64,000 nt of DNA from Vandiemenella viatica (lineage: Eukaryota > Arthropoda > Insecta > Orthoptera > Morabidae), in NCBI GenBank assembly GCA_031002005.1, contig JARYHS010013631.1:67205832-67269831 (forward strand), given 5' to 3'. The notes under the pieces were generated by a model. It did not search any database. It was given only the letters and a program-made list of their open reading frames with translations, and was not told the DNA's origin. The translations under genes and the position numbers were made by a program. Below, piece after piece: positions 45,359 through 57,895 of this stretch; positions within the stretch are counted from its first letter, which is position 1; each line of letters opens with the position of its first letter.

Positions 45359-46327
45359 TAATTTCAATAGTGAACTACAATAATTTTATCATCTACAAAT
45401 AATAATTGCAATTTTTAATCGAGGGGAACATCTCAGTCGTGAAGCCGAAAGGGTTCTATCCTGACGTTCTCATATGGAAGAGCAAGGTTTGTGACTGTGA
45501 GGCACACTGCTATTGCTGCGTGTCGAACCGTAAGGATCAAGATAAACGAACTGGCCATCTTGCATCTTGGTATGCCTTCTTCTGGAACATACTGTCAACC
45601 TACGCTTTGTGAACTAATGTAATTAACGTTTGTAAGCAATAATAACAAGAATAGAATTTCAGCATCTGATATCACTACACTGCAACAGAACGTAAACAGT
45701 TGATTACAAAACGCTTCCATCTTTGAGCCTTGATTAAGTCATTTTATTTATGTAACAAAAATTTCTAGCGATTCTTGATGGATAGAGATAACGAAACATA
45801 TTGCATCGGAATAACTTACTCAGGCATTATTATCCTTTCTTAGGACTTTTAGTTTATCATCAACAATTAACTGGTCACGAAGTGTTTAATTTTGTTGTCT
45901 TCACCTTTTCCTATTTTGTTGTTTTAGTTTCCACTTATTCAGGTATGCGCTGAAATGTTAATAGAATTACTCCTGTACCTTGAGGGTATAGCTCTAAAGA
46001 CGTGGATATTCTTGCTGTTTTTGACTGCTTCGCACATTAGTTTGGCTATCAATGACTAAAAACGTTGTTTACTTGCTTTTATGTATTTAGCTGTGCTGTT
46101 GTTAGTGTCCAATCTTTGTTTAAATACCGCAGTAACGGCAATGCAAATATCATTATGCATTCAGTAATGTGCTTTGTCACGCTTTAGTTTTCGAAGGGGT
46201 TGAATTATTTGCACAGCAGTTCACTGTTTAAATCAGGAAAGGGTTTTGATATATAAACACCGTCAGGTAGTTAATTCGATAACGATATTATTCTGGTGTA
46301 GATATTTAGCCTATTCGACGTTTTTTT
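45359..46327. other. AT-rich spacer
   Basis: No recognised feature. Confidence 0.45.
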
Positions 46328-46329
46328 GG

Positions 46330-46545
46330 CTTTACGATTCTCGACGCAACGTCGAGGTCATTAGAGGTGGCACTGAAGTGGAGGCAAGGAACCGGACGGA
46401 ATTCGTCCATGGATTTCCAAGGAACCATGTGGTGATTTGGGGAAACAATGGAAAATCGAAATCTGGATAGCGGGACAGCGATTCTAACCCGCGTCCTCCC
46501 AAATGCGAAGTCAATCGTTACAGCTCATCCACCATGCTTGGTACC
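46330..46545 (-). mobile_element. tRNA-derived SINE family A copy
   Basis: Minus strand: caccatgcttgg-type start, catttgggaggacgcgggtt and a diverged B-box, tccagatttcgattttcc, then the ttccttggaaatccatgg, cgttccttgcctcc and gacctcgacgttgcg blocks of the family. Confidence 0.75.
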
Positions 46546-47300
46546 CTGCTCAAAATGAGGTCATACTATTTCATCCACTGTCTGGACCAATCTTCTATTT
46601 ACAAAGGCTATGGGTGTATTTGTTGTTCTATTTTCCCTCCTACAGAATTCTTTTTTTTTCACTTCTCTCACGAGTATTCGATGGTGACTTTTTACTCCAG
46701 TGTTTAACACATTGTTCTACGAACTATTTGATACTCTTACAACCCTTAATATGTTTCATAGTCTCCCCAACAGCATAGATTATTTTTGTTATTACAATTG
46801 TATTCATCATATTTTTTTCCTTAATTTCTTCTATTCTGGTTCTATACCTGATTGTTATATCTCCTACCGGATCCTTAGATGCTCCTGTTTTACTAGATGC
46901 AATATTTATGAAAATCGAACACTCTCGTTGCTTTCTGCGTCTGAGATTGAAAGCAACGTTCGTAGCAAGCTGTCTGAAGACAACGACTGAGAAAATAATT
47001 ATGTTTTTAAAGATAGCTTTCCCTTTGTCTCTCTCTCTCTCTCTCATTTTTTTTTAACCCGACAGCTTTGTAGTGCTCGTTAAACATCACTCCACTGACA
47101 AGGCACAACGGGATCATGTTGAAAACCTATGGCCTGACGTTCCGGCCATCTTGGGTACGAGGAATCCTAGAACGGTCCACAGTGTCTGCTTCAGTAACTA
47201 CGTTATTCGCTATTCACTCTATCGATATTATAAAAAAATTAATACAGTTGCCTCTGTTCATAAAATTAATACCAAAACCTTAATTGCAATGTACAGACAA
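46546..47300. other. Unassigned DNA with a CT microsatellite
   Basis: (CT)n at about 47026-47045 followed by a T tract; nothing else recognised. Confidence 0.45.
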
Positions 47301-47304
47301 AGAT

Positions 47305-47830
47305 GTCAAAAACGCTAAAACTTTAATTTTTTTTCTGTCCGCACATCGCAAAAGAACTAAATGACGGATTTTAACAAAACTGCACATATTCATAACTTAT
47401 GTTATGTTTTGTAATATAGGATAGTATTTATCCAGCTAAGAAACATATTTCTCGTGGATATGGAGGCCAAAACAGTAAGTAGCTCACGTCATGTGTTAAC
47501 ATGTAGTTTACCTTTTATCCTTATAAGGTACGAAGTTCACGCCGATAAAGAGTAAAATAGCGTAAATTTTTTAATTTTTGCCTTTGCATTCCTCACGCGA
47601 AACTTATGGAATTGATTTTACCGAAAATGTACATAGTGCTAGTTCAAGTGATTAGTTAATATACTGGCTACTTTTCATATCTATTAGTAACACATTTCAT
47701 CCCTGATTCATAGGCAAAAAGCGTAAATTTGTTAATTTTTTTGTATATGTGTGTACATATCAAACAAAAACCCACCATTTCAATGAAACTGTAAATAGTG
47801 TTAGCTTGCGTCATCTTTTAATATGACACC
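47305..47830 (+). repeat. Diverged tandem repeat, units of about 155-250 bp
   Basis: A phrase like gcgtaaattttttaattttt recurs at about 47310, 47560 and 47715. Each is followed by a cacgc/cgcaaaa segment, an aaatgacggatttt-like segment and then aactgtacatagtg-like text. A further isolated copy of the first unit (ttttctgtccgcacatc...) lies at about 39010-39080. No ORF. Confidence 0.55.
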
Positions 47831-48179
47831 GCTACGCAGATAAATAAAAAATCGTCCACTAATTTAACTGTTCAGTTATAGATTGTATCAATTTAATATT
47901 GACTAGGGCAAGCCTTCTCGCAGACGAAAAGATAACTACGATATACAAACAATATTCTGTCTGTTTCCATTTGTCTTTTAATTCGTTCTAGTTTTCCTCG
48001 TAGACATCCATTAACTAATTGCATTGATTATGCAAGTTGATTTCCTTTTCTTAGTTTCATTTCTCCGTCGTCAGTGTTCACACAGTCCTGGCTCAATCCT
48101 GCTCTTTCTTCTTCTGAGAATCACTCCTTTTCGTGATTGATCTTTCTTCGGACACATCTCTTACCTCTGTAATCTTTCT

Positions 48180-48665
48180 TCTAAACACTTCCCTGTATGG
48201 AGTTTTCGATATCTACCGCCTTGATTCTACAACTTTTTTTAGATCCTGATGGAATTCTTTCATCCATGGAACTAGAGTCTTCCTGTTCTCTTTAAAGTTC
48301 AGGATTTTATTTGACAATTCTTTCTGGTTTCACTCTGTTGACGTGGACATAGAAAGCTAATCTCCTTTTCTTAATTGTGTTTGATACATTTCCAAACTTA
48401 CTGTATAATTTTGGTTCGTTCTCAAACGAAAATTAAATTCGCTTCCTGCTCTTTTTTTGGTCCCAAGAAGTTCTTTTAGAAGCTTCTTCTCTTTATTTTC
48501 CGTTAGTCCATTTCTGGCTAATGTTTCTGCTACGTATAAACATTCTGGTCTCACTACTGTATTATAGTGCTTGTATTTCGCCTGATGGGAGAGTAATTTG
48601 AATTTGTATGACTTTTGATATATCCTGAAAGCTCTTCCCATCTTTCTCGCTGTACCTTCAAATGC
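48180..48665 (-). pseudogene. RTE-like LINE RT, post-catalytic fragment
   Basis: The ORF 48357-48641 reads GRAFRIYQKSYKFKLLSHQA, KYKHYNTVVRPECLYVAETL, then ENKEKKLLKELLGTKK and FNFRLRTNQ. HYNTVVRPECLY.AETL is the segment following the RT core in arthropod RTE-type LINEs. The end continues in another frame as RRLAFYVHVNRVKPERIVK, matching the usual RR..FYGH..RM.P.R. Catalytic motifs are absent. Confidence 0.75.
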
Positions 48666-48699
48666 AGCCTTCTCTTTATTTATTTAATTCTACTTACAA

Positions 48700-49900
48700 A
48701 TCTTTACCGTCTTTTTAACCTTGATACTGAATCAGTACATCAGTATTATCCCTTAATGATGAAAAAATCACTACATATGTAATTAAGTATATGACCTATC
48801 TTCTTTTTTCAAAACCTTTTTTTTATTCATAACTATCCTGATGTCGATTCATCAAAAATTCATGCCAAATTTTAGCAAAATTAATACTTGTAATTTACAA
48901 GACGATGGAAAAAACGACAAAGAGCGTCCATGTAACAAATTTCACAGAGGAAAGACGATACTTTGGCACCCGCTCCCTCCAAACGGCTAGCGAAATGATC
49001 TTTCTGCAAGGTGCTGAGCAAACAGTATTGTCGCAACTACATAGTACAAGCTGCCTACACCCTATCTACTCTGAACTGGCGGCTGAAGTTCATGTTCCCC
49101 TTGCCCCCTCACCATCCTATGTCTCCGAGAAGAGTTTTGCTTGAAGGTAGGTGAGTGGCAAATTTCCCCTTCGCCTGTAGGGGTAAGGGCAGTGGAGTGG
49201 GGATAGAGCAGAGCGACCTTGAGCCGCCTCTGTTAACTGAACGAGCTATAACAGTAAAATGTGGAGAACAAAAGTAGCTATTTTTTTTACAGATAATCGA
49301 ATTAGTCGAAGATACAATGGACATGGATTCAAAACTGCTCCCCTTCGTGACAACTGAACGGATGAAGGAGATTTGTTTTTCTTATGCTCTTCAACATATC
49401 TTAATCGGTTATGAGACACATGTCAAAACTTACTACCTTCTGTTGATTTAGACCACAGGCTTCCAATATTTAATCACCCGTTGCCTCCTTTCCGAGGAAA
49501 AAAATTACATATCTCCTTCTTTCAGGAAAAAAACCCCCACAGACTTCAGTTTTTGCAATCAATAATGTAACCCATAGTCTCCAACGTTTTTGGCTGATAA
49601 CCCAATTTTTGAAACAGTGATTCGATGGTGCCCCTCTCAGCTCAAATGTAGGCTACTATATCATACATTGAAAGAAGGGCTTTTTTCTTTAATTACTTTA
49701 TTAAAATATATTTACAATATTGGTGTATTTTTCACAGATTCTTTAACAAATACATATTATCCAAAAATATTATTAACTAGTTGGCTGAGCTCTGTGTAAT
49801 GTCTGTTATGTTTCGATATTTGGTTACTTATTTGTCATCAGCAATATTCAATTGTCATGTTCCACTATTCATAATGTGACTACGCTAAATCTATAAGGCC
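48700..49900. other. Unassigned DNA
   Basis: About 48950-49230 is less AT-rich but has no recognised domain or repeat. Confidence 0.4.
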
Positions 49901-49931
49901 GGGGATATACTAGTGGAAAGCAGGAAGGGAT

Positions 49932-50260
49932 CCTCACATATGCCTGCCAGACGTGGACCCTAAATAGTCACATGAAACAAAAATTAAGAACTGCCCAGCG
50001 AAATATGGAAAGAGCAATGCTAGGGTTTACAAGAAGAGACAGGAAACGGGCCGTACACATTCGTTCAATAACCAAAGTGACAGACTTCTTAAAAAGAGTC
50101 ATGACCCAAAAATGGACTGGTTATGTTGATCGCAGAAGAGATGAAAAATGGACTACGGCAGTATTGGATTCGATACCAAGGAACCCGAAAAGTGGAAGAC
50201 CCCCGGATCGTTTGGATAGAGATATACGTCGAGTTACAGGCGTGAACTATAAGAGGTTGC
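49932..50260 (+). pseudogene. RTE-like LINE ORF2, C-terminal fragment
   Basis: Reads ILTYACQTWTLNSHMKQKLR, TAQRNMERAMLGFTRRDRKR, then ITKVTDFLKRVMTQKWTGYV, DRRRDEKWTTAVLDSIPRN, KSGRPPDRLDRDIRRVTGVN. This is the distal part of RTE-clade proteins (family form: YG.QTW.L......L...QR.MER.MLG...RDR.....IR..T...D.......KW..AGH..RR.D.RW......W.P..GKR..GRPP.RW.DDI....G). A 133-codon frame (49972-50373) is open but begins inside the domain, so this is a 5'-truncated insertion. It belongs to another subfamily than 48180-48665. Confidence 0.8.
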
Positions 50261-50822
50261 TCATGATCAAGCAGCCTGGAAAGAATTTAATTCTAATATA
50301 TAGCTCATTTGACTTAAAGAGGCTTCATCCTGAAATAAGGATCGATATAACTGCAATAATAAATAATAAATAAATATTAGATTTAAACCCACTATAGACA
50401 CTTTTTTTTTTTTTTTTTAAGTGGAAAGTTGAAACGTAATGAGTTATTATTATTGTGTTTACTACTATTCTTACATGTAAACATAGATAATATAATAATA
50501 ATGATACTAAACGCACATTGTAAAAAAATATATAACACTAAAATGATATATAAAAATATATAAATGTAAATGAAATAATTGGTTTTCACTACTTTGGCCA
50601 TTATAAAATAAATATATTTTGCAAAAGTGTGGTGAATCTCGCGGGCAGGAAAAATATTGAAGGCGGGCCGCGGGTTTGCCACGCTTGCACTAGGATTTAC
50701 TTTTAACATCTGTTTCCGTTTCTGCTTCCATTCTGACACTTCCGTTGATCACTATTTTTTTTAATATTCTGCCTGCGAACCTATCTTCGCGTACAGTAGG
50801 TTAAGAAACACTATTTTTGACC
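50261..50822. other. AT-rich spacer with poly-T
   Basis: A T tract at about 50401-50419; nothing else recognised. Confidence 0.45.
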
Positions 50823-50823
50823 G

Positions 50824-51055
50824 TTCTTACCGAGCGTTTAACGCTCTGGCCTCGCATTCGGGAGGACACCGGCTCGAATCCCCGTCCGGGAATCCAGATA
50901 TTTCGGTTTTACCTAAATCACTCTAGGCGAATGCTGGGATGCCTCCTTCAAAAGGCCATGGGCGAATTCCATCCCGTTCTTTGTCCCCAGTCCCCAGTTA
51001 TTTTCCGCCACCAATGACCTCGACAAGGCATAAAGCCTAAGTAATAAAAAAAAAA
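50824..51055 (+). mobile_element. tRNA-derived SINE family A copy
   Basis: accgagcgtttaacgctctg, cctcgcattcgggagga, a B-box ggctcgaatccccg (one substitution), gaatgctgggatgcctcc, aaaaggccatgggcgaattc, tail cgacaaggcataaagccta followed by an A tract at about 51045-51055. Confidence 0.8.
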
Positions 51056-51719
51056 GACTTTTCTTAATTACAGCAACAGGTCCTTCTCACGTTTGATACT
51101 TTGCACATAACTATCTCTAGTACGGCCCAAAATATTTTGGGAGCACCGTCCTGTGACAACGTGTTGAGCAGGTGTCTTGGTTGTATGCGATACCTGACGG
51201 TGTGCATTCGTCTGGGCGGCTCACCCCGTCCCTGGCGACTCCTTCATTACTGCAGGCACCGCCCTCGCCATTGTTCTCCACTAATGTGTTTATAAGACGC
51301 GAACAAAGGCGCCGCTGCGCCTCCCCTTTGTCTCTGCAATTACAGCCGGTCGCGCTACACGTGCATTAAATTCTCTCACCGTGCCACAGTTAAAAGCAGA
51401 CCTGAAAATAAAATCTTCACCATCCCGTTTCTGGTGACAGAAGGCAGAAATGACAAAGATACATTTGTAGTTTATCGCTACTCATGCTCTGTCAAAATAA
51501 ACATTGTGAAAAAATTTTAAGGTAAATTTTTTTCACTCTACTTCCTTACAAATAAGTAAACGGCCAAGTCGAATCTAGAAGGATTCATTAGAGAACGACA
51601 TCGCAGAAACTAAAAACTTCATCTACAAATACAAGGTTACAGTAGCGGTAGACAAAAACGTACAACTTTCTTGATAGCTGAAAACTTGCAACCTGACAAC
51701 AACCAGAGTGGATCTGCAG
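51056..51719. other. Unassigned DNA
   Basis: About 51120-51370 is GC-richer and has overlapping short ORFs (51101-51369) without a recognised domain. Confidence 0.4.
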
Positions 51720-52330
51720 CACTGTCATAACCGTGGCGCCGCAATTTGATGATGAATTCTTATATTACTCCACGAAACAAATCGAAAGTAAAGAATATTT
51801 TTTTTTAAATTTCTCATTTAGTTTTCGAGATATCGAATGTCAAAAATCAGTTATAGGTATAGTTCGTTATCCTTTTGTGACGTTTTTCTTCTAGTCCAGG
51901 CCGCATTTCAACCTAATCACATCCACTAGGAACAAAATAAAACTCCTATGATGAATGTCCAGCGTGTAGTTGCTTGTGGCTTTGGCGAAATTTTTTTCTG
52001 ATCCAGGTCGCATTCAACCTTACTACCATAGTTTTGAGATATGATACCTCGTAAACTAAGCAAAATATCAATAACAAAAAAAAAAAAAAACTTTCTACTT
52101 TCGTTCTGTCTCGTAGAGCTACGGAAGAATCAATATTCGAATTTGGCTTTGTCGAAATTTTTCTTTGGTCCAGGCCGCATTTTGACCTAATCACCTTACT
52201 TTTGAGACAATGTAGGCCTATCTGGAGAACTAAGACAGATATCAAAAAATTATATTCCTTATTTCGATTTGTCTCGTCGAGTTACATAAGAACTTATCAT
52301 CAAATTGCGGCGTCATGGTTATCGTAGAAT
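51720..52330. repeat. Foldback repeat, copy 2, with internal tandem units
   Basis: The left end (ataaccgtggcgccgcaatt, then tgatgatgaattcttatatt) and the complement of the right end (ctacgataaccatgacgccg..., ending near 52325) are inverted repeats of about 75 bp. Between them are three diverged units, each with a phrase like gtccaggccgcatttcaacc (about 51894, 52000, 52168) and agttttgagatat-like text. Homologous to 36672-37190. No coding capacity; likely a non-autonomous DNA element, superfamily unknown. Confidence 0.65.
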
Positions 52331-55300
52331 CCCTTCGAAATAGTTGGTGGATCAGAGATCATCTTGGCGATGTTATTATCATTAACCAGCAGAATTCCCG
52401 GCGTTGATTTGTCCATACAATAAATATTAAAGTTCATAACAGTGGTCAGTTTTCTGTACTTGTGAATCAAATTTCATTTTAATCGCTCGATTTTCTATAC
52501 GTACTTGAACGACTAACCCCCGGTGTAGCAGAAAAGAAATGGCGTTGGGATTAATTTATTCCTGCAATATTTTTTAGCCGCCATGTCAGAAACATTGTTC
52601 CATCAAATAACCATAGTGATTAGTGCAGCAATTTAATTTTTTCAGAAAATTTGGAAAAGACAGAATCGTTCAACATAAATTATAAAAATACCAGAAAATT
52701 CAACACTAAATGTTTTAAACAGTTCACTTTCATGTTCAAATTCGTCAGATGTGCATTCCTTACTATTATCAGAGAACATAATTTCACTTCCAAACATCAG
52801 AGATTGTAGCTATGTGGCCAGAAATAGTTGTTTTAAAAGCAAAGAAGCTTTCGGAAGGTTCTACATTAAATACGTATTTTATACAGTTCACTTTAATGTT
52901 TACACACAACACATCAAATATGCATTACTTACTATTAATAGTGAACATAATTTCACTTTCAAACATCAGAAATTGTAGCTGTGCGGCATGAGATAGTAGC
53001 TTAATGAAGCAAAGAAAACTCTTGGAAGGTTTTATCCATTATATTATTAAAATTAATTTACGCGTTTTCCTCTTTCCGTAATTTCCTCTTCGCATTCAAT
53101 ACGGCCTTCTATGGCGTTTAGAGATTAAAAACCAAAATTTAAGGAAGGAAACGTTACATGCGATAATATGGTTTTTTATATTTTTTTATTTATTTTTTTT
53201 ACCGAATATATTAGTTAGTATTTCATCTTTGGTGTTTCACGCAAAATGCTCAAATTTTCACTTATTGCTCCGGCTTTATCTTTATGTTGCGTTGATGCAT
53301 AAGACATGCTAAAGATTGAATTCAGATTTTAATCTTTAAAAAGGTGAAAACCCCATCGAAATATGTGCAGTATTTTTTGAGTTTTTCTGGAACCAATGAA
53401 CACAATTTTCGTTTTAGAGATATAGATTATGACGGAGATTGTGACGAAAGTTCCTTAAAAACCTACTTTTGTATAATATGGGTGGCGAATGGGTAAGAGT
53501 TTTAATAAACTTGTTCTGTTTCTTATCTTCTGTCAAAAAAAATGTGTTAGGTCATGTTGTCACTTCGTTGCAGTAATTGCTACAGAGAATGTAGCGTAGA
53601 CTTCGGATGCTTTTCTTATATGAATTTCTGAATCCGTAGTCGTAAATAAACAAAAAGGAAAATATAAATAAGATTAAACGAACGTCACATTATAATTTTT
53701 TTATATCTCTGCCTCGCATTGTAATTTGCATCTGTGCTACACAGCAGATAGTTACATTATAGCTGGCATCGCAGTTTACAATTTCTTCTAACAATCTGAG
53801 TCCAAAAGAAACCAAAACAAATTCAATTATTTATTTGAAATTTACACTTCATTTTAACAGTCATCAAAGTGAGTTAACAGCGAAGTAACGTTGTCAAGTA
53901 TTGCCTTTCGTGCTGTTCAGCTTCGTACTGTTGCGGAGCTTACAGCCAGAGAAAAATATTATTCAGAGACCAGGGCGAATTTTTGTTATAAAAATTCACA
54001 GGACTGATACTTTGTTGGTTGTCAAATAGTGTTTCTTCTCGAAAACAAAAAATTTACCCATTTTAATGAAGCAGGCCGAATGGCATTGAACATAAGGCTG
54101 TACAAGACCGATCGATTGGGTTATGGTAATTTATTTAATTTATAAAACCATTCTATAGACCCCGTTTAAGTAGCTGTATTTTCACTTTTGTGTGGTACTT
54201 CCTACGGCCTAGCTTCACTTTCATAAGGCACACGCAGTTATTATTTTTACTTTTAATCAATGTACGTATAGGCTACAATAACATTGTGAAGAAGTTTCTT
54301 CACCGTAGTGTTTTCTGCAATCGTTTGTTGCTACATAAATTCTCACATTTGATCCACATCTGTTCCAATTTTAATATTTGACTACTTATATTATTTCCGA
54401 GCTATTTCGTCACCATTATATTGTTTTCTAAATTATTCAAACTTCCTGCACAAATATTTTGTTCTAGAAACTCACTAATTTCTTTATAACCTCATCATTA
54501 AACGGTACGATATAATTAAAAAATTATATAATAGTGATTTTTTTTCTGCTTAAGTTATTATGGCACATACACATTATTGTTTCCTCTTCTCTATTATTTG
54601 CTCTACAAGCAGGGTAATATTAATATCGCTAGACTGCAGTACTGTACTGTTACCACATAGTGTCATATATAGATGTTAAATTTAACTCTAAAAGTATTAT
54701 TATGGTGATGCCGTGCGTTGATACAACACGTTAAACTTAATTAAAGTCTGTAAGTGATGAAAGTTAGATAGGTACGGTACATAATAAAAAAGTGCTTCTT
54801 TGTTCGATAGTCAACTGTATGGTACAGTGAGTGAGCGTTATTCCCACGTTACTTATTACTAGCAGACCATTGCGACGTCTCTCGTATGACAAGCAAACTT
54901 CTGTCGACCGTAAAGGATTGCGTGTAACAGACAGAGAAGAACGAGAGAAAACGAGGAATGGCGGAGTTATGGGCGGAGGGTAAAGGGCAAACTAAAAGGA
55001 GGATTTATGAGTACTGTGGAAAAAGGGCCAACATTTGTCCGCTTGAAGTGGAGTATAGAAAATCTCATGAATATTACATCAAGGAAATGGGCTCTCTCGA
55101 CAAGGGTGCATTTCGCCTGCCACTTCCACTTGCTTCCAGATGGTCACGGCCGAATGCGAGATGATAATATTCGTTGACAACGTCCTACTTACACTCACTG
55201 TAAGAGAGGTCTTAAACTTTAAGTATCAAAGCCACGCAGCTTGGAACAGTCTACTGTGGGCGTTTCAAGGACACATAAGCACCTCTTACTTCTGACTTAT

Positions 55301-55680
55301 GATAGTACTATTACGCCGTAGTATAGACTGTTTACAATAGAGATATCCATGTCGAAGAATTATTTACAAACAGTTTAAATGAGTATGATATTACATACTG
55401 AAATTCCATAAAAATAATTTCGGTTACCTAAATGACATAATTTCAATTTGCCTACTTCGTGGTTACCATAATCAAACGGCATAATCAAACCGGATACAAA
55501 AGACGCACTCGTACCGTTGGCTCACTCACTGCGGCATTATAACGGTGTCCGGGACAAGTCCTGGGGTTAAATAGTTCGAACTCCTCTGGTAGAAGAAATT
55601 TTCATCATTGGTAGAACGATAAAGGTTGTTCGCTTTGTCATTAATTATATCCAAAATTTTATTGTTTCCGACTTCGTCAA
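52331..55680. other. AT-rich DNA, no recognisable feature
   Basis: More than 3 kb with nothing recognised. A near-repeat occurs at about 52715-52870 versus 52885-53045 (cattccttactattat...aacataatttcacttccaaa), suggesting an old local duplication. Confidence 0.45.
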
Positions 55681-55681
55681 T

Positions 55682-55890
55682 TAGAGGTCTTTAGCGATGT
55701 GAGAGCATGGGAGAACGGAACGGTAAGGAATTTGAGCAGGGCCTTTTGAAGGAACCATCCTGGCATTCGCCTGGAGTGATTTGGGGGAAACCATGGAAAA
55801 CCCAAATCTAGATGGCCGGCCCAAGATTCGAAGCCGTGTCCTCCTGAATGCTAGGCCATAGCTTTACCGCTCACCCACCACGCTCGATCG
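55682..55890 (-). mobile_element. tRNA-derived SINE family A copy
   Basis: Minus strand: gagcgtggtgggtgagcggt (A-box region), cattcaggaggacacgg, diverged B-box (cttcgaatctt), ccatctagatttgggttttc, gaatgccaggatggttcc, aaaaggccctgctc. Clear family match along about 200 bp. Confidence 0.8.
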
Positions 55891-56159
55891 AGGGTTGCAG
55901 ATCACGTTTTTGACTAAAAGGATAGTCAGTTTTCGGGCTCGTAAAAATTCCTAGTGAGCCGTTATTGGATCCGAGGACTTCTCGACGGCCATTCAGACGC
56001 CATAACAACCAACCTACAAGACCACGCTGTGTAAGAAAGTACATGGCTGTAAATGAAGTAATCATGAGCACAAAGCTTGCGCAATGAATTGAGACAAGGT
56101 ATTGCTGCAGCAAATGACATATGTTCCCGCCGCCGTTTTTGTTAATAATACAAGATGGA

Positions 56160-56835
56160 TTCGCAAAGTTTCAAGACTGATTTCTCCCTGAGTAGGGGAG
56201 GTCGCGCAGACCAGTTACACCGACAGGGTGAAGTAGTGGGGGATGTGTCACCTAACCGGCTGCACCAGTGACCGTAGCCTCCGAGACGGTGGAGTAAGCA
56301 GATCGCTAGTGTCGTTGAAGCGTGTCAGTGATTCCTGTCGAAAATGCAGCGTCGTTTGGAATAGCGTTATTCGATAAGGTCATGGGTCAGTTTTACGCTA
56401 AGTGCTCCACCGTTTGAAGGATCGAGTCCACCGCATCCGCGTGGAGATCATAGACAGTTGGGTTCTTCATCACAACAATGCGCCCTCTCACACGTTACTT
56501 GAGACGAAGTTTTGGTCAAATTCAACCTGGCAACACTGCTGCAGCCACCCTATAGCCCCGACCAACCTTCCAGCGACTTCTTTTTTGCCCCCTCGAATCA
56601 AGACAGACCCAAAAGGGAAGCGATTCGACACGATTCCAGCGGTCCAAGCAGCTTCGACGAGGTCACTTGACAGCATTCCGCGCGAAGAGTTCCAGGGAGC
56701 ATATAAAAAATGGAAAAAAAACGCTGTCAGCGGTGTATTGATGTCTAAGGGTCATATTTCGAAGACTTTTAGTTCGTTGTACAAAAGTATTTAGTAAATT
56801 TCTTGTTCTGAAACCAATCTTGAAACGTTATGAAC
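56160..56835 (+). mobile_element. mariner-type DNA transposon, deletion relic
   Basis: Imperfect inverted ends: caaagtttcaagactgattt at about 56164, and the complement of tctgaaaccaatcttgaaacg ending near 56828. The inside is the C-terminal part of a mariner transposase. At about 0.67 kb it is about half a normal mariner, so the N-terminal half is largely deleted. Confidence 0.7.
56402..56794 (+). pseudogene. mariner transposase, C-terminal half
   Basis: Readable segments: WVLHHNNAPSHTLL (second catalytic block, where the usual D of HHDNAPSH is N), then in another frame PPYSPDQPSSDFFFAPSNQD (third block of DD34D mariners, PPYSPDLAPCDFF-like), then KGKRFDTIPAVQAASTRSLD, IPREEFQGAYKKWKKNAV and GHISKTFSSLYKSI, the typical mariner end. 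The middle is out of frame, the first D region is missing, and the catalytic D is substituted, so it is inactive. Confidence 0.82.
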
Positions 56836-56839
56836 GCGC

Positions 56840-57078
56840 CTTGTAGCTCGGATTTAGGTGGAACCTCGCGTTTTTTTCTTTCTTCCGCTAAGCTTTTGGA
56901 TCTCAAGCTGCAGCTTTCTTTAGAACTACTTCTTTTCGTGGCCAGTTATTGATTATGGTGCCAGATTGTTAACAACCACACTAACTCGCTTTTGTTATGA
57001 AATTACTTACAGCTGTGGTGTTGTTTACATCGATGGAACGGGTAGCAATGTGGCAGACAGACTTCGAAAATGTGTCCA

Positions 57079-57120
<42 letters not shown>

Positions 57121-57499
57121 ATAGCTTGGTCAGCACCCGAAACGCTATTAAATCTGAAGATTCGAGAGAAGACCAGTGGTAGTCAGACATTTGAAGCAGG
57201 CATGATAATCTTCAAAGAATGTAAGTGGAGACAGAGGACTAACACTCTATGACACTTGGCGCTCTTTGCTGCGAAACACGTAAACAAAACATAGTAACTC
57301 TGAAGAAGTCTGCAATATGACCACCTAAACCTTAGCGGAAGACAGAAAACTGAAGATTTAAGCAGAAAATAGTACTGTAATTTATATACTGCAGTACTTT
57401 TTTATATAAAAAGGCCTTCGGTCTCTGCGACCATTTATACAGCTCCAATTACTTTTTGTACCGATTGTTGTATCAGGCTTTGATAATTATAGTGTGAAC
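56840..57499. other. Unassigned DNA with poly-A run
   Basis: An A tract at about 57079-57117; nothing else recognised. Confidence 0.45.
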
Positions 57500-57610
57500 A
57501 CTACAATAAGGATAGCACAAGATTAATACAACGTTTAATTAAAACCACCCATATCCGAGGCTGGACTGGAACGGGTGGCAATACTGCAGTACTTCACTGA
57601 TATTCGAGCG
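57500..57610 (-). mobile_element. SINE family B fragment
   Basis: aattaaaaccacccatatcc gaggctggactggaac is the complement of the family's B-box and gcatgggtggtttcaatt block, as at 24940-24985. Only the central portion remains. Confidence 0.6.
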
Positions 57611-57895
57611 ATTTGAGTACTTAGTGATTAAGGCGTCTGACTGGAGATCGAATGGTACCCCATAAGGCCTCAATCTTTGGCACAGCTTACTGTGTAATGT
57701 GAAGTACGCCAGAACGCTTCCGTGGTTCGGATTCCTCCTAAAACTGTAGGTTCCCTGTACCCGGTAGGACTACCGGGTTAGATTAGTAAGCCACGAAAAC
57801 AGGTGGGAATTTGAAACTCTGTCACTTGGTGGTCGAGCAATCCTCAGGGATCTCAAGACTAACTATGCCATATGATGATTTGATTTGATTGATAT
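57605..57895 (+). mobile_element. tRNA-like SINE family D copy
   Basis: agtacttagtgattaaggcg (A-box region), a degraded B-box (gatcgaatggtacccc), aagtacgcc...ttccgtggttcggattcc, cctgtacccggtaggacta, ccgggttagattagtaagcc, and a 3' tail of gatttgatttgatt units (about 57876-57893). The distal half matches 61150-61430 on the other strand. Confidence 0.65.

Noticed and set aside
46971..46999. A CTGAAGA followed by GAGAAA as a further hammerhead candidate
   Set aside because: Stem II and stem I cannot be formed and there is no GAAAC box with a palindromic stem III.
47305..47830. CRISPR-like array
   Set aside because: Repeats are long, diverged and directly adjacent, without uniform spacers, and the window is eukaryotic.
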